64,000 bases of DNA from Balanoglossus misakiensis. Taxonomy: Eukaryota; Hemichordata. Location: positions 11,656,001 to 11,720,000 of the forward strand of contig CM082587.2 in the NCBI GenBank assembly GCA_040954595.2, written 5' to 3'. This document shows, piece after piece, positions 1 through 15,300 of the stretch. Numbering within the stretch: the first letter of the stretch is position 1; each line of letters starts with the position of its first letter. A model generated the notes under the pieces. It was not told the origin of the DNA and did no database searches. It saw only the letters and a list, made by a program, of their open reading frames with translations. The translations under genes and the position numbers were made by a program.

Positions 1-795
1 CTCTTTTCTTCATTTTCGGAAATATTATGGAGCATGAAGTGTCGTTCTCTTGTAAAAAGTGCTGCAAATTCCAGAAAATGTGGTATAATTTGAATCACCC
101 AAGACAAAATTACCATTTTCGACTTGTTTTCGAAAAATTGTCTTTTTTAAAAAATAAATAAGAATAAATTCTTTTCTTAGTTTCAAACGGGTAGAGATAC
201 TTTCCACACGGGTTTTCTAACATTGAATTCCCGTTCATCAACTCAGATTTCCTACAGCATAAGTCGGCTAAAACCCTGACACTCTAGAGCAGAAACAGTT
301 GCACACTGATAACGCTGAACAAGTCGATTTTTCTACGGCCTGGCTCGGCTAAATCTCGTCACAATATGACAGACACTAGCGTACGTTAGCAACGGTGATC
401 AAGTCAGATTTTCAACGGCATGGGTTGGATAAAGCCCCGGCACTCTAGAGCAGAAACACGTGTACAGAGACCACGTTGATCAAGTCTGATCTCCTACGGC
501 TTGGCTCGACTAAAACCCCGGCACACTATGACAGACACTAGCGTTCGTTAGCAACGTTGATCAAGTCAGATTTCCTACGGCATGGCTTTGCTAAAGCCCT
601 GACACTCTAGAGCAGAAACACGCGTACAGAGACCACGTTGATCTACTCACATTTCCTTCGGCCTGGCACGGCTGATGCCCCGGCACTATATATAGGACAC
701 AGACTGGCGTAAGTTAACAACGGTAATCACGTCGGGTTTTCTTACGGCCTGGCTCAGCTGAAGCCCCGGCACTCTAGAGCAGAAACAGGCGTACA

Positions 796-1130
796 TTGAC
801 CACGTTGATCAAGTCAGATTTCCTACGGCGTGACTCGGCTGGTGCACCGGCTCTATATGACACAGACTGGCGTAAGTTATCAACGGTGATTACGTCGGAT
901 TTCCTACGGCATGGTTTAGCTAAAGCCCCGGCACTTTTGAGCAGAAACAGGCGTACATTGACCACGTTGATCAAGTCAGATTTCCTACGGCGTGACTCGG
1001 CTGGTGCACCGGCTCTATATGACACACACTGGCGTGAGTTATCAACGGTGATTACGCCAGATTTCCTACGGCATGGTTTAGCTGAAGCCCCGGCACTGTG
1101 GAGCGGAAACACGCGTACATTGACCACGAT
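796..1130. repeat. Extra submonomer dimer in satellite A unit 1
   Basis: The dimer joining the gcgtgactcggctgg-type and gattacg-type submonomers occurs twice in succession here but once in later units. This explains why unit 1 is 166 bp longer (2216 against 2050). The two copies differ at a few bases. It looks like an unequal-exchange product. Confidence 0.8.
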
Positions 1131-1500
1131 GATCAAGTCAGATCTCCTACGGCCTGGCTCGACTAAAACCCCGGCACACCATGACAGACACTAGCGTTCG
1201 TTAGCAACGGTGATCAAGTCGGATTTCCTTCGGCCTGGCTCTGCAAAAGACCCGACACATTAGTACAAAGACGTTGGCTAAGTCGGGCAAACCGAAGAGG
1301 GAAAGTCGCAGCGGGTCAACACTCGACATTTGTTCGGGTAGGACTGCATTATTGCCTGTCAATTTATAGAGAAAGCCCGAATTTAACCAGGGCGTTTCAA
1401 ACAAGGACGTTATTTGGGGGCACGGCCTGCAGTACTGCCGGGTAAGCTGACATCGGCGTACCGCATATAATGTAGGGGGGGGGGGGGGACAGAACGGTTC

Positions 1501-2440
1501 AATACTACATTTATTAGATATCAGCTAATTTTGGACAATCATCTAAAATCTAAATCATTTTTTCATATTTGGATATCTGATGATGTATGAAATTTCCATT
1601 ATATGTAAAAATGGTGCTGATTATAAAAAATGCACTCTGAATGAGCTGATTTAATACAAAATTGCGTTTTATTCGTTTTTGCACCAAAAAGGTCATTTTT
1701 AGGCAAAACATTCTTTATTTTTTTAATTCGGTGACCTGATCATATATAAGCAATTGCTTGCATGTTAAAAGTTTTTATGACTTTTAAAAGCAGTGACACT
1801 GGCGGCATTCAACACGAAAATAACAATTTTAACCACAATTTGGTCAAAATGGTAAATTTTTGAAAATTACAAAAAATACCTGTTTTCTACATTTTCGGAA
1901 ATCTGATGGAGTATAGAATGCTCTTCGTATATATATATCGATACCAATTCCACAAAAGACCGTCTAATTTGGCTCACTGCAGACAAAATTGCGTTTTACC
2001 AAATTTTCCTTGAAAATGTCATTTTTAGAAAAATAAAATAAAAAAACCTTCGTTCTTCGAACTTGGTGCCCTGATCATATATGACATGTTGATTGTATGT
2101 TAAAACTTTCGACCACTCCAAAAATGCAGAGATATTGACGGAATTCAAGAAAAAATAGCCATTTTGGCCATATTTTGACAAAATTGTACATTTTTAAAAA
2201 ATCATAAAAAATAAAACTCTTTTCTTCATTTTCGGAAATATTATGGAGCATGAAGTGTCGTTCTCTTGTAAAAAGTGCTGCAAATTCCAGAAAATGTGGT
2301 ATAATTTGAATCACCCAAGACAAAATTACCATTTTCGACTTGTTTTCGAAAAATTGTCTTTTTTAAAAAATAAATAAGAATAAATTCTTTTCTTAGTTTC
2401 AAACGGGTAGAGATACTTTCCACACGGGTTTTCTAACATT
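1501..2440. repeat. AT-rich half of satellite A: three diverged ~335-bp repeats
   Basis: Three related blocks follow the G run. Landmarks: a tcatatttggatatctgatg block near 1560, a cattttcggaaatctgatgg block near 1890, and a cattttcggaaatattatgg block near 2227. The phrase ctgatcatatat recurs at 1737 and 2072, 335 bp apart, each time after a catttttag motif. The blocks are far more diverged from one another than the 2.05-kb units are, so they predate the present array. The same structure occurs in every unit. Confidence 0.72.
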
Positions 2441-2449
2441 GAATTCCCG

Positions 2450-3340
2450 TTCATCAACTCAGATTTCCTACAGCATAAGTCGGCTAAAACCCTGACACTC
2501 TAGAGCAGAAACAGTTGCACACTGATAACGCTGAACAAGTCGATTTTTCTACGGCCTGGCTCGGCTAAATCTCGTCACAATATGACAGACACTAGCGTAC
2601 GTTAGCAACGGTGATCAAGTCAGATTTTCAACGGCATGGGTTGGATAAAGCCCCGGCACTCTAGAGCAGAAACACGCGTACAGAGACCACGTTGATCAAG
2701 TCTGATCTCCTACGGCTTGGCTCGACTAAAACCCCGGCACACTATGACAGACACTAGCGTTCGTTAGCAACGTTGATCAAGTCAGATTTCCTACGGCATG
2801 GCTTTGCTAAAGCCCTGACACTCTAGAGCAGAAACACGCGTACAGAGACCACGTTGATCTACTCACATTTCCTTTCGCCTGGCACGGCTGATGCCCCGGC
2901 ACTATATATAGGACACAGACTGGCGTAAGTTAACAATGGTAATCACGTCGGGTTTCCTACGGCCTGGCTCAGCTGAAGCCCCGGCACTCTAGAGCAGAAA
3001 CAGGCGTACATTGACCACGTTGATCAAGTCAGATTTCCTACGGCGTGACTCGGCTGGTGCACCGGCTCTATATGACACAGACTGGCGTAAGTTATCAACG
3101 GTGATTACGTCGGATTTCCTACGGCATGGTTTAGCTAAAGCCCCGGCACTTTTGAGCAGAAACAGGCGTACATTGACCACGTTGATCAAGTCAGATCTCC
3201 TACGGCCTGGCTCGACTAAAACCCCGGCACACCATGACAGACACTAGCGTTCGTTAGCAACGGTGATCAAGTCGGATTTCCTTCGGCCTGGCTCTGCAAA
3301 AGACCCGACACATTAGTACAAAGACGTTGGCTAAGTCGGG
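2450..3340. repeat. ~82-bp submonomer block inside a satellite A unit
   Basis: Shown for the second unit; all units have an equivalent. About eleven ~82-bp submonomers carry a core of the form gatcaagtcagatttcctac followed by ggc-tgg and a ccccggcac motif. Two alternating types are visible. One continues with a tctagagcagaaacacgcgt-like tail, the other with a tatgacagacactagcgt-like tail, so the true period is an A/B dimer of ~165 bp. Because 165 is divisible by three, open frames persist across dimers without coding pressure. Confidence 0.88.
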
Positions 3341-6300
3341 CAAACCGAAGAGGGAAAGTCGCAGCGGGTCAACACTCGACATTTGTTCGGGTAGGACTGC
3401 ATTATTGCCTGTCAATTTATAGAGAAAGCCCGAATTTAACCAGGGCGTTTCAAACAAGGACGTTATTTGGGGGCACGGCCTTCAGTACTGCCGGGTAAGC
3501 TGACATCGGCGTACCGCATATAATGTAGGGGGGGGGGGACAGAACGGTTCAATACTACATTTATTAGATATCAGCTAATTTTGGACAATCATCTAAAATC
3601 TAAATCATTTTTTCATATTTGGATATCTGATGATGTATGAAATTTCCATTATATGTAAAAATGGTGCTGATTATAAAAAATGCACTCTGAATGAGCTGAT
3701 TTAATACAAAATTGCGTTTTATTCGTTTTTGCACCAAAAAGGTCATTTTTAGGCAAAACATTCTTTATTTTTTTAATTCGGTGACCTGATCATATATAAG
3801 CAATTGCTTGCATGTTAAAAGTTTTTATGACTTTTAAAAGCAGTGACACTGGCGGCATTCAACACGAAAATAACAATTTTAACCACAATTTGGTCAAAAT
3901 GGTAAATTTTTGAAAATTACAAAAAATACCTGTTTTCTACATTTTCGGAAATCTGATGGAGTATAGAATGCTCTTCGTATATATATATCGATACCAATTC
4001 CACAAAAGACCGTCTAATTTGGCTCACTGCAGACAAAATTGCGTTTTACCAAATTTTCCTTGAAAATGTCATTTTTAGAAAAACAAAATAAAAAAACCTT
4101 CGTTCTTCGAACTTGGTGCCCTGATCATATATGACATGTTGATTGTATGTTAAAACTTTCGACCACTCCAAAAATGCAGAGATATTGACGGAATTCAAGA
4201 AAAAATAGCCATTTTGGCCATATTTTGACAAAATGGTACATTTTTAAAAAATCATAAAAAATAAAACTCTTTTCTTCATTTTCGGAAATATTATGGAGCA
4301 TGAAGTGTCGTTCTCTTGTAAAAAGTGCTGCAAATTCCAGAAAATGTGGTATAATTTGAATCACCCAAGACAAAATTACCATTTTCGACTTGTTTTCGAA
4401 AAATTGTCTTTTTTACAAAATAAATAAGAATAAATTCTTTTCTTAGTTTCAAACGGGTAGAGATACTTTCCACACGGGTTTTCTAACATTGAATTCCCGT
4501 TCATCAACTCAGATTTCCTACAGCATAAGTCGGCTAAAACCCTGACACTCTAGAGCAGAAACAGTTGCACACTGATAACGTTGAACAAGTCGATTTTTCT
4601 ACGGCCTGGCTCGGCTAAATCTCGTCACAATATGACAGACACTAGCGTACGTTAGCAACGGTGATCAAGTCAGATTTTCAACGGCATGGGTTGGATAAAG
4701 CCCCGGCACTCTAGAGCAGAAACACGCGTACAGAGACCACGTTGATCAAGTCTGATCTCCTACGGCTTGGCTCGAATAAAACCCCGGCACACTATGACAG
4801 ACACTAGCGTTCGTTAGCAACGTTGATCAAGTCAGATTTCCTACGGCATGGCTTTGCTAAAGCCCTGACACTCTAGAGCAGAAACACGCGTACAGAGACC
4901 ACGTTGATCTACTCACATTTCCATCGGCCTGGCACGGCTGATGCCCCGGCACTATATATAGGACACAGACTGGCGTAAGTTAACAACGGTGATTACGTCG
5001 GATTTCCTACGGCCTGGTTTAGCTGAAGCCCCGGCACTTTAGAGCGGAAACACGCGTACATTGACCACGTTGATCAAGTCAGATTTCCTTCGGCGTGACT
5101 CGGCTGGTGCACCGGCTCTATATGACACAGACTGGCGTAAGTTATCAACGGTGATTACGTCGGATTTCCTACGGCCTGGTTTAGCTGAAGCCCCGGCACT
5201 TTAGAGCGGAAACACGCGTACATTGACCACGATGATCAAGTCAGATCTCCTACGGCCTGGCTCGACTAAAACCCCGGCACACCATGACAGACACTAGCGT
5301 TCGTTAGCAACGGTGATCAAGTCGGATTTCCTTCGGCCTGGCTCTGCAAAAGACCCGACACTCTAGTACAAAGACGTTGGCTAAGTCGGGCAAACCGAAG
5401 AGGGAAAGTCACAGCGGGTCAACACTCGACATTTGGTCGGGTAGGACTGCATTATTGCCTGTCAATTTATAGAGAAAGCCCGAATTTAACCAGGGCGTTC
5501 CAAACACCGACGTTAGTTGGGGGCACGGCCTGCAGTACTGCCGGGTAAGCTGACATCGGCGTACCGCATATAATGTAAGGGGGGGGGGACAGAACGGTTC
5601 AATACTACATTTATTAGATATCAGCTAATTTTGGACAATCATCTAAAATCTAAATCATTTTTTCATATTTGGATATCTGATGATGTATGAAATTTCCATT
5701 ATATGTAAAAATGGTGCTTATTATAAAACATGCACTCTGAATGAACTGATTTAATACAAGATTGCGTTTTATTCGTTTTTGCACCAAAAAGGTCATTTTT
5801 AGGCAAAACATTCTTTATATTTTTAATTCGGTGAACTGATCATATATAAACAATTGCTTGTATGTTAAAAGTTTTTATGACTTTTAAAAGCAGTGACACT
5901 GGCGGCATTCATCACGAAAATAACAATTTTAGCCACAATTTGGTCAAAATGGTAAATTTTTGAAAATTACAAAAAATACCTGTTTTCTACATTTTCGGAA
6001 ATCTGATGGAGTATAGAATGCTCTTCGTATGTATATATCGATACAAATTCCACAAAAGACCGTCTAATTTGGCTCACTGCAGACAAAATTGCGTTTTACC
6101 AAATTTTCCTTGAAAATGTCATTTTTAGAAAAAAAAAATAAAAAAACCTTTGTTCTTCGAATTTGGTGCCCTGATCATATATGACATGTTGATTGTGTGT
6201 TAAAACTCTCGACCACTCCAAAAATGCAGAGATATTGACGGAATTCAAGAAAAATAGCCATTTTGGCCATATTTTGACAAAAATGGTAAATTTTTGAAAA

Positions 6301-9300
6301 ATCATAAAAAATTAACTCTTTTCTTCATTTTCGGAAATATTATGGAGCATGAAGTGTCGTTCTCTTGCAAAAAGTGCTGCAAATTCCAGAAAAGGCGGTA
6401 TAATTTGAATCACCCAAGACAAAATTACCATTTTCAACTTTTTTTCGAAAAATTGTCTTTTTTTACAAAATAAATAAGAATAAATTCTTTTCTTAGTTTC
6501 AAACGGGTAGAGATACTTTCCACACGGGTTTTCTAACATTGAATTCCCGTTCATCAACTCAGATTTCCTACAGCATAAGTCGGCTAAAACCCTGACACTC
6601 TAGAGCAGAAACAGTTGCACACTGGTAACGTTGAACAAGTCGATTTTTCTACGACCTGGCTCGGCTAAATCTCCGTCACAATATGACAGACACTAGCGTA
6701 CGTTAGCAACGGTGATCAAGTCAGATTTTCTACGGCATGGCTTGGATAAAGCCCCGGCACTCTAGAGCAGAAACACGCGTACAGAGACCACGTTGATCAA
6801 GTCTGATCTCCTACGGCTTGGCTCGACTAAAACCCCGGCACACTATGACAGACACTAGCGTTCGTTAGCAACTTTGATCAAGTCAGATTTCCTACGGCAT
6901 GGCTTAACTAAAGCCCTGGCACTCTAGAGCAGAAACACGCGTACAGAGACCACGTTGATCTTCTCACATTTCCTTCGGCCTGGCACGGCTGATGCCCCGG
7001 CACTATATATAGGACACAGACTGGCGTAAGTTAACAACGGTAATCACGTCGGGTTTTCTTACGGCCTGGCTCAGCTGAAGCCCCGGCACTCTAGAGCAGA
7101 AACAGGCGTACATTGACCACGTTGATCAAGTCAGATTTCCTACGGCGTGACTCGGCTGGTGCACCGGCTCTATATGACACATACTGGCGTAAGTTATCAA
7201 CGGTGATTACGTCGGATTTCCTACGGCCTGGTTTAGCTGAAGCCCCGGCACTTTAGAGCGGAAACACGCGTACATTGACCACGATGATCAAGTCAGATCT
7301 CCTACGGCCTGGCTCGACTAAAACCCCGGCACACCATGACAGACACTAGCGTTCGTTAGCAACGGTGATCAAGTCGGATTTCCTTCGGCCTGGCTCTGCA
7401 AAAGACCCGACACTCTAGTACAAAGACGTTGGCTAAGTCGGGCAAACCGAACAGGGAAAGTCACAGCGGTTCAACACTTGACATTTGTTCCGGTAGGACT
7501 GCATTATTGCCTGTCGATTTATAGAGAGAGCCCGAATTTAACCAGGGCGTTTCAAACACCGACGTTTGTTGGGGGCACGGCCTACAGTACTGCCGGGTAA
7601 GCTGACATCGGCGTACCGCATATAATGTAAAGGGGGGGGGGGGGGCAGAACGGTTCAATACTACATTTATTACATATCAGCTAATTTTGGACAATCATCT
7701 AAAATCTAAATCATTTTTTCATATTTGGATATCTGATGATGTATGAAATTTCCATTATATGTAAAATTGGTGCTTATTATAAAACACGCACTCTGAATGA
7801 ACTGATTTAATACAAGATTGCGTTTTATTCGTTTTTGCACCAAAAAGGTCATTTTTAGGCAAAACATTCTTTATATTTTTAATTCGGTGACCTGATCATA
7901 TATAAACAATTGCTTGTATGTTAAAAGTTTTTATGACTTTTAAAAGCAGTGACACTGGCGGCATTCATCACGAAAATAACAATTTTAGCCACAATTTGGT
8001 CAAAATGGTAAATTTTTGAAAATTACAAAAAATACCTGTTTTCTACATTTTCGGAAATCTGATGGAGTATAGAATGCTCTTCGTATGTATATATCGATAC
8101 AAATTCCACAAAAGACCGTCTAATTTGGCTCACTGCAGACAAAATTGCGTTTTACCAAATTTTCCTTGAAAATGTCATTTTTAGAAAAAAAAATAAAAAA
8201 ACCTTTGTTCTTCGAATTTGGTGCCCTGATCATATATGACATGTTGATTGTATGTTAAAACTCTCGACCACTCCAAAAATGCAGAGATATTGACGGAATT
8301 CAAGAAAAATAGCCATTTTGGCCATATTTTGACAAAAATGGTAAATTTTTGAAAAATCATAAAAAATTAACTCTTTTCTTCATTTTCGGAAATATTATGG
8401 AGCATGAAGTGTCGTTCTCTTGTAAAAAGTGCTGCAAATTCCAGAAAAGGCGGTATAATTTGAATCACCCAAGACAAAATTGCAATTTTTCGACTTTTTT
8501 TCGAAAAATTGTCTTTTTTACAAAATAAATAAGAATAAATTCTTTTCTTAGTTTCAAACGGGTAGAGATACTTTCCACACGGGTTTTCTAACATTGAATT
8601 CCCGTTCATCAACTCAGATTTCCTACAGCATAAGTCGGCTAAAACCCTGACACTCTAGAGCAGAAACAGTTGCACACTGGTAACGTTGAACAAGTCGATT
8701 TTTCTACGGCCTGGCTCGGCTAAATCTCCGTCACAATATGACAGACACTAGCGTACGTTAGCAACGGTGATCAAGTCAGATTTTCTACGGCATGGGTTGG
8801 ATAAAGCCCCGGCACTCTAGAGCAGAAACACGCGTACAGAGACCACGTTGATCAAGTCTGATCTCCTACGGTTTGGCTCGACTAAAACCCCGGCACACTA
8901 TGACAGACACTAGCGTTCGTTAGCAACGTTGATCAAGTCAGATTTCCTACGGCATGGCTTGGCTAAAGCCCTGGCACTCTAGAGCAGAAACACGCGTACA
9001 GTCACCGCGTTGATCTACTCACATTTCCTTCGGCCTGGCAAGGCTGATGCCCCGGCACTATATATAGGACACAAACTGGCGTAAGTTAACAACGGTAATC
9101 ACGTCGGGTTTCCTACGGCCTGGCTCAGCTGAAGCCCCGGCACTCTAGAGCAGAAACAGGCGTACATTGACCACGTTGATCAAGTCAGATTTCCTACGGC
9201 GTGACTCGGCTGGTGCACCGGCTCTATATGACACAGACTGGCGTAAGTTATCAATGGTGATTACGTCGGATTTCCTACGGCCTGGTTTAGCTGAAGCCCC

Positions 9301-12300
9301 GGCACTTTAGAGCGGAAACACGCGTACATTGACCACGATGATCAAGTCAGATCTCCTACGGCCTGGCTCGACTAAAACCCCGGCACACCATGACAGACAC
9401 TAGCGTTCGTTAGCAACGGTGATCAAGTCGGATTTCCTTCGGCCTGGCTCTGCAAAAGACCCGACACTCTAGTACAAAGACGTTGGCTAAGTTTGGCAAA
9501 CCGAAGAAGGAAAGTCGCAGCGGGTCAACACTCGACATTTGTTCCGGTAGGACTGCATTATTGCCTGTCGATTTATAGAGAGAGCCCGAATTTAACCAGG
9601 GCGTTTCAAACACCGACGTTTGTTGGGGGCACGGCCTACAGTACTGCCGGGTAAGCTGACATCGGCGTACCGCATATAATGTAAGGGGGGGGGGGGGGAC
9701 AGAACGGTTCAATACTACATTTATTAGATATCAGCTAATTTTGGACAATCATCTAAAATCTAAATCATTTTTTCATATTTGGATATCTGATGATGTATGA
9801 AATTTCCATTATATGTAAAAATGGTGCTTATTATAAAACATGCACTCTGAATGAACTGATTTAATACAAGATTGCGTTTTATTCGTTTTTGCACCAAAAA
9901 GGTCATTTTTAGGCAAAACATTCTTTATATTTTTAATTCGGTGACCTGATCATATATAAACAATTGCTTGTGTGTTAAAAGTTTTTATGACTTTTAAAAG
10001 CAGTGACACTGGCGGCATTCATCACGAAAATAACAATTTTAGCCACAATTTGGTCAAAATGGTAAATTTTTGAAAATTACAAAAAATACCTGTTTTCTAC
10101 ATTTTCGGAAATCTGATGGAGTATAGAATGCTCTTCGTATGTATATATCGATACAAATTCCACAAAAGACCGTCTAATTTGGCTCACTGCAGACAAAATT
10201 GCGTTTTACCAAATTTTCCTTGAAAATGTCATTTTTAGAAAAAAAAATAGAAAAACCTTTGTTCTTCGAATTTGGTGCCCTGATCATATATGACATGTTG
10301 ATTGTATGTTAAAACTCTCGACCACTCCAAAAATGCAGAGATATTGACGGAATTCAAGAAAAATAGCCATTTTGGCCATATTTTGACAAAAATGGTAAAT
10401 TTTTGAAAAATCATAAAAAATTAACTCTTTTCTTCATTTTCGGAAATATTATGGAGCATGAAGTGTCGTTCTCTTGTAAAAAGTGCTGCAAATTCCAGAA
10501 AAGGCGGTATAATTTGAATCACCCAAGACAAAATTGCAATTTTTCGACTTTTTTTCGAAAAATTGTCTTTTTTACAAAATAAATAAGAATAAATTCTTTT
10601 CTTAGTTTCAAACGGGTAGAGATACTTTCCACACGGGTTTTCTAACATTGAATTCCCGTTCATCAACTCAGATTTCCTACAGCATAAGTCGGCTAAAACC
10701 CTGACACTCTAGAGCAGAAACAGTTGCACACTGGTAACGTTGAACAAGTCGATTTTTCTACGGCCTGGCTCGGCTAAATCTCCGTCACAATATGACAGAC
10801 ACTAGCGTACGTTAGCAACGGTGATCAAGTCAGATTTTCTACGGCATGGGTTGGATAAAGCCCCGGCACTCTAGAGCAGAAACACGCGTACAGAGACCAC
10901 GTTGATCAAGTCTGATCTCCTACGGTTTGGCTCGACTAAAACCCCGGCACACTATGACAGACACTAGCGTTCGTTAGCAACGTTGATCAAGTCAGATTTC
11001 CTACGGCATGGCTTGGCTAAAGCCCTGGCACTCTAGAGCAGAAACACGCGTACAGTCACCGCGTTGATCTACTCACATTTCCTTCGGCCTGGCAAGGCTG
11101 ATGCCCCGGCACTATATATAGGACACAAACTGGCGTAAGTTAACAACGGTAATCACGTCGGGTTTCCTACGGCCTGGCTCAGCTGAAGCCCCGGCACTCT
11201 AGAGCAGAAACAGGCGTACATTGACCACGTTGATCAAGTCAGATTTCCTACGGCGTGACTCGGCTGGTGCACCGGCTCTATATGACACAGACTGGCGTAA
11301 GTTATCAACGGTGATTACGTCGGATTTCCTACGGCCTGGTTTAGCTGAAGCCCCGGCACTTTAGAGCGGAAACACGCGTACATTGACCACGATGATCAAG
11401 TCCGATCTCCTACGGCCTGGCTCGACTAAAACCCCGGCACACCATGACAGACACTAGCGTTCGTTAGCAACGGTGATCAAGTCGGATTTCCTTCGGCCTG
11501 GCTCTGCAAAAGACCCGACACTCTAGTACAAAGACGTTGGCTAAGTTGGGCAAACCGAAGAAGGAAAGTCGCAGCGGGTCAACACTCGACATTTGTTCCG
11601 GTAGGACTGCATTATTGCCTGTCGATTTATAGAGAGAGCCCGAATTTAACCAGGGCGTTTCAAACACCGACGTTTGTTGGGGGCACGGCCTACAGTACTG
11701 CCGGGTAAGCTGACATCGGCGTACCGCATATAATGTAAGGGGGGGGGGACAGAACGGTTCAATACTACATTTATTAGATATCAGCTAATTTTGGACAATC
11801 ATCTAAAATCTAAATCATTTTTTCATATTTGGATATCTGATGATGTATGAAATTTCCATTATATGTAAAAATGGTGCTTATTATAAAACATGCACTCTGA
11901 ATGAACTGATTTAATACAAGATTGCGTTTTATTCGTTTTTGCACCAAAAAGGTCATTTTTAGGCAAAACATTCTTTATATTTTTAATTCGGTGACCTGAT
12001 CATATATAAACAATTGCTTGTGTGTTAAAAGTTTTTATGACTTTTAAAAGCAGTGACACTGGCGGCATTCATCACGAAAATAACAATTTTAGCCACAATT
12101 TGGTCAAAATGGTAAATTTTTGAAAATTACAAAAAATACCTGTTTTCTACATTTTCGGAAATCTGATGGAGTATAGAATGCTCTTCGTATGTATATATCG
12201 ATACAAATTCCACAAAAGACCGTCTAATTTGGCTCACTGCAGACAAAATTGCGTTTTACCAAATTTTCCTTGAAAATGTCATTTTTAGAAAAAAAAATAG

Positions 12301-15300
12301 AAAAACCTTTGTTCTTCGAATTTGGTGCCCTGATCATATATGACATGTTGATTGTATGTTAAAACTCTCGACCACTCCAAAAATGCAGAGATATTGACGG
12401 AATTCAAGAAAAATAGCCATTTTGGCCATATTTTGACAAAAATGGTAAATTTTTGAAAAATCATAAAAAATTAACTCTTTTCTTCATTTTCGGAAATATT
12501 ATGGAGCATGAAGTGTCGTTCTCTTGTAAAAAGTGCTGCAAATTCCAGAAAAGGCGGTATAATTTGAATCACCCAAGACAAAATTGCAATTTTTCGACTT
12601 TTTTTCGAAAAATTGTCTTTTTTACAAAATAAATAAGAATAAATTCTTTTCTTAGTTTCAAACGGGTAGAGATACTTTCCACATGGGTTTTCTAACATTG
12701 AATTCCCGTTCATCAACTCAGATTTCCTACAGCATAAGTCGGCTAAAACCCTGACACTCTAGAGCAGAAACAGTTGCACACTGGTAACGTTGAACAAGTC
12801 GATTTTTCTACGGCCTGGCTCGGCTAAATCTCCGTCACAATATGACAGACACTAGCGTACGTTAGCAACGGTGATCAAGTCAGATTTTCTACGGCATGGC
12901 TTGGATAAAGCCCCGGCACTCTAGAGCAGAAACACGCGTACAGAGACCACGTTGATCAAGTCTGATCTCCTACGGCTTGGCTCGACTAAAACCCCGGCAC
13001 ACTATGACAGACATTAGCGTTCGTTAGCAACGTTGATCAAGTCAGATTTCCTACGGCATGGCTTGGCTAAAGCCCTGGCACTCTAGAGCAGAAACACGCG
13101 TACAGAGACCACGTTGATCTACTCACATTTCCTTCGGCCTGGCACGGCTGATGCCCCGGCACTATATATAGGACACAAACTGGCGTAAGTTAACAACGGT
13201 AATCACGTCGGGTTTCCCACGGCCTGGCTCAGCTGAATCCCCGGCACTCTAGAGCAGAAACAGGCGTACATTGACCACGTTGATCAAGTAAGATTTCCTA
13301 CGGCGTGACTCGGCTGGTGCACCGGCTCTATATGACACAGACTGGCGTAAGTTATCAACGGTGATTACGTCGGATTTCCTACGGCCTGGTGTAGCTGAAG
13401 CCCCGGCCCTTTAGAGCGGAAACACGCGTACATTGACCACGATAATCAAGTCAGATCTCCTACGGCCTGGCTCGACTAAAACCCCGGCACACCATGACAG
13501 ACACTAGCGTTCGTTAGCAACGGTGATCAAGTCGGATTTCCTTCGGCCTGGCTCTGCAAAAGACCCGACACTCTAGTACAAAGACGTTGGCTAAGTCGGG
13601 CAAACCGAACAGGGAAAGTCACAGCGGGTCAACACTCGACATTTGTTCCGGTAGGACTGCATTATTGCCTGTCAATTTATAGAGAAAGCCCGAATTTAAC
13701 CAGGGCGTTTCAAACACCGACGTTAGTTGGGGGCACGGCCTGCAGTACTGCCGGGTAAGCTGACATCAGCGTACCGCATATAATGTAGGGGGGGGGGGAA
13801 CAGAACGGTTCAATGCTACATTTATCAGATATCAGCTAATTTTTGACAATCATCTAAAATGTAAATCATCTTTTCATATTTGGATATCTGATGATGTATG
13901 AAATTTCCATTATATGTAAAAATGGTGCTGATTATAAAAATGCACTCTGAATGAGCTGATTTAATACAAAATTGCGTTTTATTCGTTTTTGCACCAAAAA
14001 GGTCATTTTTAGTCAAAACATTCTTTATTTTTTTAATTCGGTGACCTTATCATATATAAACAATTACTTGTATGTTAAAAGTTTTTATGACTTTTAAAAG
14101 CAGTGACACTGGCGGCATTCAACACGAAAATAACAATTTTAGCCACAATTCGGTCAAAATGGTAAATTTTTGAAAATTACAAAAAATACCTGTTTTCTAC
14201 ATTTTCGGAAATCTGATGGAGTATAGAATGCTCTTCGTATGTATATATCGATACAAATTCCACAAAAGACCGTCTAATTTGGCTCACTGCAGACAAAATT
14301 GCGTTTTACCAAATTTTCCATGAAAATGTCATTTTTAGAAAAAAAAATAAAAAACCTTTGTTCTTCGAATTTAGTGCCTGATCATATATGACATGTTGAT
14401 TGTATGTTAAAACTTTCGACCACTCCAAAAATGCTGAGATATTGACGGAATTCAAGAAAAAATAGCCATTTTGGCCATATTTTGACAAAAATGGTAAATT
14501 TTTAAAAAATCATAAAAAATTAACTCTTTTCTTCATTTTCGGAAATATTATAGAGCATGAAGTGTCGTTCTCTTGTAAAAAGTGCTGCAAATTCCAGAAA
14601 AGGCGGTATAATTTGAATCACCCAAGACAAAATTACCATTTTCGACTTTTTTTCGAAATATTGTTTTTTTACAAAATAAATAAGAATAAATTCTTTTCTT
14701 AGTTCCAAACGGGTAGAGATACTTTCCACACGGATTTCTAACATTGAATTCCCGTTCATCAACTCAGATTTCCTACAAGTCGGCTAAAACCCTGACACTC
14801 TAGAACAGAAACAGTTGCACACTGGTAACGTTGAACAAGTCGATTTTTCTACGGCCTGGCTCGGCTAAATCTCCGTCACAATATGACAGACACTAGCGTA
14901 CGTTAGCAACGGTGATCAAGTCAGATTTTCTACGGCATGGCTTGGATAAAGCCCCGGCACTCCAGAGCAGAAACACGCGTACAGAGACCACGTTGATCAA
15001 GTCTGATCTCCTACGGCTTTGTTCGACTAAAACCCCGGCACACTATGACAGACACTAGCGTTCGTTAGCAACGTTGATCAAGTCAGATTTTCTACGGCAT
15101 GGCTTGGCTAAAGCCCTGGCACTCTAGAGCAGAAACACGCGTACAGAGACCACGTTGATCTACTCACATTTCCTTCGGCCTGGCACGGCTGATGCCCCGG
15201 CACTATATATAGGACACAAACTGGCGTAAGTTAACAACGGTAATCACGTCGGGTTTCCTACGGCCTGGCTCAGCTGAAGCCCCGGCTCTCTAGAGCAGAA

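Noticed and set aside
774-1194. Overlapping open frames of 120 and 132 codons with 55-residue repeats in satellite A
   Set aside because: They arise because the submonomer dimer is ~165 bp, a multiple of three. Frames occur on both strands, change with each unit, and show no domain or splice support.
8367-12716. Recurring ~81-codon minus-strand frames in the AT-rich half of satellite A
   Set aside because: They recur with the repeat unit, are disrupted in several units by indels, have low-complexity composition and match no family I recognise.
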